DNA of 8,551 bases from contig JBBQBQ010000150.1 in the NCBI GenBank assembly GCA_038317685.1, positions 1 through 8,551 of the forward strand, in the 5' to 3' direction. Below, one piece after another: positions 1 through 5,302 of the stretch; within the stretch, counting starts at the first letter, position 1; each line of letters begins with the position of its first letter. Source of the stretch: JBBQBQ01 sp038317685. Lineage in GTDB: Bacteria; Desulfobacterota; Desulfuromonadia; Desulfuromonadales; DDH964. The position numbers were made by a program, and so were the translations under genes. The notes under the pieces are model-generated. The model ran no database searches and was not told where the DNA came from. It saw nothing but the letters and a program-made list of their open reading frames with translations.

Positions 1-166
1 GAGCGGGAGTGACGGCCGGTTTCTCCGAATGCTGCCACCAGACCTCGTTGACGATCTTGTCGGCCGCATTGCGTACTTCCTCGGCCGGGAAATAGATATT
101 GATGGTGACGCAGGAAACGGCTGCCAGCACCGCCAGGATCACCAGGGAACGGCTGAGAATGTTCAT
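1..166 (-). CDS. DUF1318 (YdbL-type) lipoprotein, N-terminal part only
   Basis: This is the first 55 codons of a gene that runs off the left edge. The start is the ATG at 164-166, preceded by a strong GGAGGT ribosome-binding site (171-176) four bases upstream. The product opens with a lipoprotein signal peptide: a hydrophobic stretch at residues 8-18 ending in AVS-C, so the mature protein would begin at lipidated Cys19. The mature start, VTINIYFPAEEV followed by AADKIVNEVW, is what I know from DUF1318/YdbL-family lipoproteins of Geobacter-like bacteria. It also resembles the short E. coli lipoprotein YnbE, which pairs with YdbH. The gene begins 62 bp after the AsmA/YdbH-like gene on the same strand, so the two are probably cotranscribed, and the protein likely partners with it at the outer membrane. 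The DUF1318 core lies outside the window, so the family call rests on the N-terminus and the neighbour. Confidence 0.72.
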   Translation of the reverse strand, partial: MNILSRSLVILAVLAAVSCVTINIYFPAEEVRNAADKIVNEVWWQHSEKPAVTPA

Positions 167-228
167 CGCTACCTCCACACAGCAGGGTCCAGGGACGTGA
201 TCAAACTATAACGGGCGGTCGGGGAAAT

Positions 229-3200
229 TCAACGCGCAGCCTTCCGGTCGATGCGCCCGACTCGCTTGAGCATCTCCTTGAAGGAGATGGTCGAGGTCGG
301 GGCGAGGATGTCGATCTTCGGGGGCAGCCAGCCGCTCTCGACCAGATAACGGTCGGAACCCGGCTTGGCCGTTCCCCGGAGGGTAAAGACGTCGTTTTTG
401 AGGGAGCAATAGATGCCGATCCGACGGTAACGATAGAAGTCGAAGAAACGGTAAAGACCGTGGGAGAGGATTGCCGAAACACTTCCCTGGCTGATCACCG
501 TCAGGTTGTTCAAAGCCTTGACGCTGATATTGCGCCTGCCGCTCGGACGGGTTGCGAGTTCGGCCACGAAGGCCGAAGGAACGGTTCCGAAGAGGGACAG
601 GTCCCGAATGGAGCCATCGAGGATGCCGTTCATCTCGCCGAATTCGAAGGTACGGGTGAGTTGATAAAGGTCAATGCCCTTGAGGTCGATGTCGGTCTGA
701 AAACTGCGATAATTGGAGAAGAGATCGTGGGCCTGCAGATTGCGCAGGACGATGCTCCCCCCAAAGACGTCGAAGTGGGCCTCGCCCTCGGAAAGAAGCG
801 TGCCGCCCTGGTACTGGAACTCGCCGATATCAGCATCGAGAGTTCCGGCCAATGGGGTCAACTGGAGTTCTTGGGTAAGACTCTCCAGATCGACCCGTTG
901 CAGGCGGGTACGCCCGCTGACGAGGAGGCCTTCGGAATCCCAGCCGAACTGCACACCGGTCAGTTCCACCCGGCCGGCGGCCAGGGAAAAAACCCAAGGG
1001 GTACCGAAGTTCACCCGATTCGGGGCGGTGGTCAGCGTTAACCGGGTCGGGCCGGCTCTGAGCGGTCCTGCCTGGAGCTGATCGAAGGTCAGGGTTCCGG
1101 TCCGGGGCCGACCTTCAGGGATCCGGCCTGAGGCAAGAGCCACAGGAAAATGCCCGTTCAGATCCGTCAATTGAAAGTTCGGCAACATCAAGTTGACTTC
1201 GGTTGCCGATAATTCGCCAGAGAGCTGCCACCCCGCCTGATTTTGGTCACCGTTGAGAGCGGCGTGCAGCGCCCCGGCGAGGCGCAGATCGGCCAGGGCC
1301 GGAAAGGAACCAGTCAGAATCGGGCCCACGGGACCGGCAATGGTCTCTTTCAGGTCGGAGAGAACCAGGTCCCCGGCCATGTGGAGCCCAGTCGGACTCC
1401 AGTCTCCCCGGCCGCGCCAGGTGCCGACTCCGGGAAGGTCCAGGCTGATCCCCTCAACCTGCAGCGACGACTCCTTCCCCCGCCAGGTCGCCGACCCATC
1501 CAGGGTCACCGGCAGGGCCGAGACTTCCCCATAGAATGATCCGGCCAGCACCTCCGTAGCCCGCAGCCTTCCGGTTGCCGCGACGGACGCCATGGCCGAG
1601 GCTTGCTGCCAAACCATCCGCCCGCGGAGCTCAGCGCTGCCGCCCGAAAGTCCGCTGAATCCATCGTCCGAAAGGTACTCCCCTCCGGACACTTCCAACC
1701 GGGCGAACTCAAGCACCCCCTCCCCCTCCTTCCAGCGTCCGGTACCGCGCAGGCTGACCTGAGGCAGACTGACACCGTAGCCGGCCAGCCCGGCATTCAT
1801 TTCCAGCTCGGCGATACCGACGATGCCCCCGCTCAGCTGCAGCTGCCCGCCGAACTTCGGCCGGCTGACGCTGACCTCCCCCACTTGCCAGCCATCCCCG
1901 GCCAGGGCAACCGCCCCCTGCCAGTTATCGACCCCGGTCCCACGGTGCAATTCCCCATGCCCTTTGAAGACGCCATTGCGGCCAAGGGAGGGAGGCCACC
2001 GTCCCGGCCCCAATAGCGGCGCCAGTTCGACCAGAGGTACCGTTTCCAGTGCCCAGGAAAAGCCCTGGTCCGATCCGGCCGCCGTCAACAAGGATCGTTT
2101 GCCGAGTCTCAGACTAAGACGCCCGGCCTTTCGTTCCCCGTTGCTATCGACCTGAAGCGCTCCTTGCAGGGGCGAGATATCGAGCAGAAAATCAGTTCCC
2201 GGCACCCGATCCGGCCGCCCGCTAAAGGTGACCCGAGCCGACCGGTGACCGTCATGTTCGCTGAAACTTCCCTGCCAGTCGAGTCCTCCCGCCAGCGGCC
2301 ATCCCTCCCCCCGGGTCAGCTGGGCCGGAAGGCGTCCCAGCTCAAAGACGCGCCCCTCGCCGTTTCCTTTCAACCCGTCCTTATCGATCCCCATCTTGAA
2401 GGTCGCTTGCGCGTTGCCGGCCAGGATGCCGCTCCCTTCAATTCGCCACTGATCCCCGAATCCTTGGGCGCTCAAGCTCAGATCGGTGAAGGGCAGACGC
2501 AGGTTATCCTTCATTACGTGGGCTTCGGCAACCTTCATCTGCCCCGACAACTGCTTATTCCCGAATGAAAAGAGCAAGCGGACCCCGTTCAGAGTAAAAT
2601 CAACATCGGGGGGAAGGGCTTCGGCCTCACCCAGAGCACCAAGAAGATTGAAGACTAAAGCCCGGTTGAGGTGGTCAATCGCAATTTCCCCTCCACCACG
2701 CAGACCGCCGGCGGGGAGGCTCACGGTCACGGGCGTGACCAGGAGAGAGCGGTCATTCCAGACCAGTTCGGCGAGGGTCAGGGCCGGTACCGATTCCCAG
2801 GTCCCGGTGCCAACCGCCTTGATGGCGATCGGCCGTTCTCCCAAAAGCGCCGCCTGCAGATTGAATTGCGCAGGCGACCCGGCGCGAAACATTCCTGCGA
2901 CCTTCCCCAAAGTGATGGTCCGTTCTCCCTGGTGGAGCTGCAGCCGCCCTTCCCGAATCGTTACCTCCCCAAGCCGAAAGGCGGTGGGCTCAAGCCCCCC
3001 CAGGCCGCCAGCAGGCGCCTCTCCCGCGCTGGGAAGGGTCCACACCACTTCGGGCGCCACGACCCGAACTCCGGCCAGTTCCCGGTGCCACAATCCGGCC
3101 AGAGTGAATTCACAGGACGTTTCCGCGATCTGGAGCTGCAACCGGCCGGGCTGCTCAATTCGGACCCTGTCGATCCGCAGTTCCCCGGGCTCCAGGGTCA

Positions 3201-3375
3201 GCGCGCCAATCCGAACCCGGGCCGCCAGCCGCTCGGCCAGGAAGGCCTCTAATCGGGGTCGCACCCAAGCGTTGAGGAACGGTTGTCGAGCATGCCAGAG
3301 CCCCGCCGCCAGCAGGGTGCACAGCAGAGGCAGGCCCAAAAGGAAAAGGAGAAGAAACTTGCGTTGACGGGACAT
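229..3375 (-). CDS. AsmA-like intermembrane lipid-transport protein, YdbH-like
   Basis: This 1048-residue protein has an N-terminal signal anchor (basic SRQRK, then a hydrophobic helix at about residues 7-27) and a long periplasmic body of beta-strand-rich, low-complexity-looking sequence. That is the architecture of AsmA-like proteins (AsmA, TamB, YhdP, YdbH), whose hydrophobic-groove beta structures carry phospholipids between inner and outer membranes. The best conserved part is the C-terminus: GILDGSIRDLSLFG near residue 917, ISVKALNN at 950-957 and an aromatic/basic segment LYRFFDFYRYRRIG near 974-988. The length is close to that of E. coli YdbH, and the DUF1318 lipoprotein gene 62 bp downstream matches the ydbH-ynbE-ydbL arrangement, so YdbH is the preferred comparison. 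Sequence resemblance to YdbH itself is weak by eye, and TamB-like or generic AsmA C-terminal labels are possible. The ATG at 3375 is chosen because it directly precedes the anchor; its ribosome-binding site is weak. A TATAAT box lies about 50 bp upstream. Confidence 0.75.
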   Translation of the reverse strand: MSRQRKFLLLFLLGLPLLCTLLAAGLWHARQPFLNAWVRPRLEAFLAERLAARVRIGALTLEPGELRIDRVRIEQPGRLQLQIAETSCEFTLAGLWHRELAGVRVVAPEVVWTLPSAGEAPAGGLGGLEPTAFRLGEVTIREGRLQLHQGERTITLGKVAGMFRAGSPAQFNLQAALLGERPIAIKAVGTGTWESVPALTLAELVWNDRSLLVTPVTVSLPAGGLRGGGEIAIDHLNRALVFNLLGALGEAEALPPDVDFTLNGVRLLFSFGNKQLSGQMKVAEAHVMKDNLRLPFTDLSLSAQGFGDQWRIEGSGILAGNAQATFKMGIDKDGLKGNGEGRVFELGRLPAQLTRGEGWPLAGGLDWQGSFSEHDGHRSARVTFSGRPDRVPGTDFLLDISPLQGALQVDSNGERKAGRLSLRLGKRSLLTAAGSDQGFSWALETVPLVELAPLLGPGRWPPSLGRNGVFKGHGELHRGTGVDNWQGAVALAGDGWQVGEVSVSRPKFGGQLQLSGGIVGIAELEMNAGLAGYGVSLPQVSLRGTGRWKEGEGVLEFARLEVSGGEYLSDDGFSGLSGGSAELRGRMVWQQASAMASVAATGRLRATEVLAGSFYGEVSALPVTLDGSATWRGKESSLQVEGISLDLPGVGTWRGRGDWSPTGLHMAGDLVLSDLKETIAGPVGPILTGSFPALADLRLAGALHAALNGDQNQAGWQLSGELSATEVNLMLPNFQLTDLNGHFPVALASGRIPEGRPRTGTLTFDQLQAGPLRAGPTRLTLTTAPNRVNFGTPWVFSLAAGRVELTGVQFGWDSEGLLVSGRTRLQRVDLESLTQELQLTPLAGTLDADIGEFQYQGGTLLSEGEAHFDVFGGSIVLRNLQAHDLFSNYRSFQTDIDLKGIDLYQLTRTFEFGEMNGILDGSIRDLSLFGTVPSAFVAELATRPSGRRNISVKALNNLTVISQGSVSAILSHGLYRFFDFYRYRRIGIYCSLKNDVFTLRGTAKPGSDRYLVESGWLPPKIDILAPTSTISFKEMLKRVGRIDRKAAR

Positions 3376-3425
3376 GGTTTCCGGTCGAGATGAAGGGAGA
3401 TTGGTTCCTGAAATGCCCTGAGTTC

Positions 3426-3454
3426 ATTATAGCGGATTGTGGCCCGGGTTCCGA
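3426..3454 (-). promoter_or_regulatory. Candidate sigma-70 promoter for the AsmA-like gene
   Basis: Read on the minus strand, 3431-3426 is a perfect TATAAT -10 hexamer. The best -35 at an 18-base spacing is TTCGGA (about 3450-3455), which matches only three of six consensus positions; there is no extended -10 TG. Transcription would start near 3419 and leave a leader of roughly 45 bases before the ATG at 3375. The site sits in the 170-bp divergent gap shared with the esterase gene. For the esterase, the only plus-strand -10-like box I see is TAGAAT at 3494-3499, with no acceptable -35. Confidence 0.45.
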
Positions 3455-3545
3455 ACGCGGAAATTGTCCCGAGCAAAGAACCGTTTGGGAGGGTAGAATT
3501 GATCTGACCCCGGTATCGACTGACTTGCGAAAGGGATTTCTCAAC

Positions 3546-4529
3546 ATGCCTCGCTTAACTCGGTTTTCACGGCTCATCCCGGCCCTCCCGGGCCTCTTCC
3601 TTTGTGCCTGCAGTCTGACCCTGCCGATCCAGGGGCCGATCGCGGGCGGGACCTATGAGTTCCCTCTGGCCCAGGACGCGCGGGGCTGGTCGCGCTCGGC
3701 CCTCCTCCACCTGCCGCCGGCAGACGTTCGTCCAGAGCACCCCCCATTGGTCATCGTCCTCCACGGTGCCTTCAGCACCGGCGCCAAGATGGAGGAAGAG
3801 ACCGGTTTCAGCAAACTCGCCGACCGGGAGGGGTTTTTTGTCGCCTATCCGCAAGGTATTGGCTTGTTCGGTTTCCTTCAGCATTGGAATGCGGGATTTT
3901 GCTGCGGCAAGGCGGAAGCTGACGACTTCGACGACGTGGGGACGATCCTGCGGCTGATCGACCGGGTCGCCGCGCGTTTCCCGATCGATCGTTCCCGGGT
4001 TTATCTGGTCGGCATGTCGAATGGCGGCATGCTCACCTACCGCTTCGCCGCCGAATACCCCAGGGTCGTGGCTGCGGCAGCGGTCATGGCCGGCGCCATC
4101 GGTGGGACCGAAAGCGGAGAACGGCGCTGGATCCTGCCGAAGCCGGCGGCACCGGTGCCGATCATGATCCTCCACGGCCTCGACGACCGGAATATCCCTT
4201 ATGACGGCGGGGTCGCCCCGGCCAAGGGAGGGGAACGAGTCTACGATTCGGTGGCGGAGGCAGCCGCCTTCTGGGCCGCCGCCGACGGTTGCGATGCGGT
4301 TCTCAACGAGCTGGGGAGCGATCAGCGACTGGTCCGGCGCAGCTGGCGGGGGTGCCGCGATGGCAGTTCCGTGGAACTGATCCCCCTCCCTGGATTGGGT
4401 CACGTCTGGCCCTCCCGTACCGCCACCTCCCAACTCCCCCCTGACAACCCGCTCCACAACTTCGATGGATCCGAGACGATCTGGTCCTTCCTCAAAACTT
4501 TTCGGAGACCGGTGACCACCGAACCCTGA
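3546..4529 (+). CDS. Lipoprotein esterase, LpqC / PHB-depolymerase / feruloyl-esterase family
   Basis: This 327-residue alpha/beta hydrolase belongs to the LpqC-type group (COG3509, Esterase_PHB). Members cleave ester bonds in polyhydroxyalkanoate, feruloyl or acetyl substrates; the substrate here cannot be told from sequence. The family motifs are in order: oxyanion-loop LVIVLHGAFSTG (68-79), YPQG (101-104), WNAGFCCG (114-121), nucleophile elbow GMSNGG with Ser158, acid in HGLDD (probably Asp214) followed by IPYDGG, and catalytic His286 in GLGHVWP. Cys119, Cys120, Cys249 and Cys270 could form disulfides. The ATG at 3546 is preferred over an in-frame ATG at 3390 because it directly starts a lipoprotein signal peptide (LFLCAC-S). 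That predicts lipidation at Cys22 and, with Ser at +2, outer-membrane sorting. The ribosome-binding site, AAGGGA at 3531-3536, is moderate and slightly distant. The gene is transcribed away from the AsmA-like gene. No clear terminator follows. Confidence 0.85.
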   Translation: MPRLTRFSRLIPALPGLFLCACSLTLPIQGPIAGGTYEFPLAQDARGWSRSALLHLPPADVRPEHPPLVIVLHGAFSTGAKMEEETGFSKLADREGFFVAYPQGIGLFGFLQHWNAGFCCGKAEADDFDDVGTILRLIDRVAARFPIDRSRVYLVGMSNGGMLTYRFAAEYPRVVAAAAVMAGAIGGTESGERRWILPKPAAPVPIMILHGLDDRNIPYDGGVAPAKGGERVYDSVAEAAAFWAAADGCDAVLNELGSDQRLVRRSWRGCRDGSSVELIPLPGLGHVWPSRTATSQLPPDNPLHNFDGSETIWSFLKTFRRPVTTEP

Positions 4530-4602
4530 ACCAGAGCGGCCTGGTCCTGACCTTCTTGCCGAGATCGCCTGGCGACAAATTCGGTCTGGCCTGATTCTTG
4601 TA

Positions 4603-4630
4603 TTGACTCGCAGGGACAAGGAGTGATAGT
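4603..4630 (+). promoter_or_regulatory. Candidate promoter for the small membrane-protein gene
   Basis: A -35 box TTGACT (4603-4608, five of six consensus) is followed after 16 bases by GATAGT (4625-4630, four of six). Transcription would begin near 4637, giving a leader of about 32 bases before the ATG at 4669. The region just downstream is locally AT-rich (runs of A and T at 4631-4645), which contrasts with the GC-rich surroundings. The site lies 74 bp after the esterase stop, so the small gene may be expressed on its own as well as by read-through. Confidence 0.45.
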
Positions 4631-4657
4631 AAAAACCAAATTTTACAAAGGTGTATC

Positions 4658-4665
4658 AAGGAGGG
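4658..4665 (+). promoter_or_regulatory. Strong ribosome-binding site that fixes the start at 4669
   Basis: AAGGAGGG is a near-perfect Shine-Dalgarno sequence placed four to five bases before the ATG at 4669. An alternative in-frame GTG at 4651 lies upstream of this site, and using it would put the Shine-Dalgarno inside the coding region, so the ATG is preferred. Confidence 0.8.
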
Positions 4666-4668
4666 TCT

Positions 4669-4992
4669 ATGAAGGTCGTGACCGCATTGATCGGCGCCGC
4701 CATCGGCGGTTGGCGGCGGGGTATTCCCGGAGTTGTCCTCGGTGGCTTTGCCGGGTGGGGGGTCGGCTGTCTGCTGGCCACCAATGTCCCGGCGGGTAGC
4801 GGAATGGCGGAAGATCATTACCACCGCTACCCTGAGGAGGGGATGATCGATGCGCTGGTGCAGGCCGCCGGTGAGTCGGAGTCCGAAGCCGCCGAGTTCG
4901 AGGCGCTTTATCGCAGCGTTTGCGCCGCCAGGGGCTTCGTTGCCGACGAATTACCGATCTCTCTCCAACCGGGACTTGGCGCCCTGGCCTGA
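4669..4992 (+). CDS. Small glycine-rich membrane protein of unknown function
   Basis: I do not recognise a family for this 107-residue protein. Residues 3-38 are hydrophobic and rich in glycine (IGAAIGG, then WRRG, then a segment with VVLGGFAGWGVGCLLA). They look like either one membrane segment broken by a basic turn (WRRGIPG) or a short helical hairpin, with GxxxG-like spacing that favours tight helix packing. Residues 45-107 are soluble and mostly acidic (GESESEAAEFEALY), with Cys85 and a hydrophobic end (LQPGLGALA). The N-terminal pattern recalls the glycine-zipper anchors of DjlA/TerB-type membrane proteins, but no J domain or TerB core follows. A strong ribosome-binding site, a plausible promoter and a sensible membrane-plus-acidic-tail layout argue that the gene is real. 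It is on the same strand as the esterase 139 bp upstream and convergent with pyruvate carboxylase. Confidence 0.68.
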   Translation: MKVVTALIGAAIGGWRRGIPGVVLGGFAGWGVGCLLATNVPAGSGMAEDHYHRYPEEGMIDALVQAAGESESEAAEFEALYRSVCAARGFVADELPISLQPGLGALA

Positions 4993-5052
4993 CCGATCGG
5001 TCTTAACTGCGCAGAATCATCCCACGTCCCATGGCCCATCAATCCTGGGTTA

Positions 5053-5099
5053 TCCACCCCTCGCCTTTTCCTACCCCATTCCCTTTTGCTTTCCCATTC
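5053..5099 (+). terminator. C-rich, G-poor tract, possible Rho loading (rut) site
   Basis: Of these 47 bases I count 23 C, 18 T, 4 A and 2 G on the plus strand, in a genome region where C and G are otherwise balanced. CCCATTC occurs twice (5075-5081 and 5093-5099). C-rich, G-poor, unstructured RNA just after a stop codon is the known character of Rho utilisation sites, and the upstream plus-strand gene has no intrinsic terminator that I can see. Function is inferred from composition alone. Confidence 0.3.
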
Positions 5100-5232
5100 G
5101 GGACTTGATTTTGGTCTTCTGCATGGCGGCCACCTTCGGTTGGACGAATACAGCCCTACGCCCCAGCCTGCCCATTGACACCTTTTAGCACGGAGCTGTC
5201 AAGGCGAATGCTCAGTTCCTGGGCCGAGCTGC

Positions 5233-5276
5233 AAAGGCTGAAGGCCGGGCTCCCGCGAGCCCGGCCTTCAGCCTTT
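5233..5276 (-). terminator. Perfect 20-bp-stem hairpin, likely pyruvate carboxylase terminator
   Basis: The arms 5233-5252 and 5257-5276 are exact reverse complements, separated by the four-base loop CCGC (GCGG on the minus strand). The stem is GC-rich in the middle and starts with AAA and ends with TTT, so the transcript from either strand would finish the stem in UUU. It lies 26 bases past the pyruvate carboxylase stop. No longer U-run follows, so termination could be incomplete or Rho-assisted. Because it is symmetric, it could also stop plus-strand transcripts from the small membrane-protein gene. Confidence 0.7.
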
Positions 5277-5302
5277 CGACATGCAATCAGAATTAAATAG
5301 GG

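Larger units (their letters stand above)
4993..5302. other. Convergent intergenic region, 310 bp, no convincing gene
   Basis: This gap lies between the 3' end of the small membrane-protein gene and the 3' end of pyruvate carboxylase. An open frame crossing 4850-5188 overlaps the small gene in another frame; its product is rich in Pro, Ser and Arg with no recognisable domain, so I do not call it. The gap holds a C-rich, G-poor tract (5053-5099), about 130 bases of unremarkable sequence, and a perfect inverted repeat (5233-5276). Confidence 0.6.

Noticed and set aside
460..1041. A 193-codon plus-strand open frame, and several others, opposite the AsmA-like gene
   Set aside because: They lie inside the coding region of the AsmA-like protein on the other strand, have no ribosome-binding support I can see, and encode low-complexity products typical of antisense shadows.
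3390..3545. N-terminal extension of the esterase to the ATG at 3390
   Set aside because: The extra 52 residues would bury the lipoprotein signal peptide that begins at 3546, and they resemble no family sequence.
4559..4583. Weak hairpin after the esterase (TCGCC-T-GGCGA with partial outer pairing)
   Set aside because: The one-base loop cannot form as drawn, the outer pairing is bulged and no T-run follows, so it is not a convincing terminator.
4991..5002. Twelve-base palindrome GACCGATCGGTC over the stop codon of the small gene
   Set aside because: Perfect 12-base palindromes are expected about twice in a window this size, and the four-bp stem is too short for a terminator.
5050..5058. TTATCCACC, one base off a DnaA box
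   Set aside because: It is a single imperfect copy in a pyrimidine-rich stretch, with no cluster of boxes, AT-rich unwinding element or replication gene nearby.
5175..5202. TTGACA and TGTCAA forming an inverted repeat with a 16-base spacer
   Set aside because: The arms are only six bases and do not extend. A match of this size is expected by chance in a 300-bp gap, and neither hexamer has a -10 box at the right distance.
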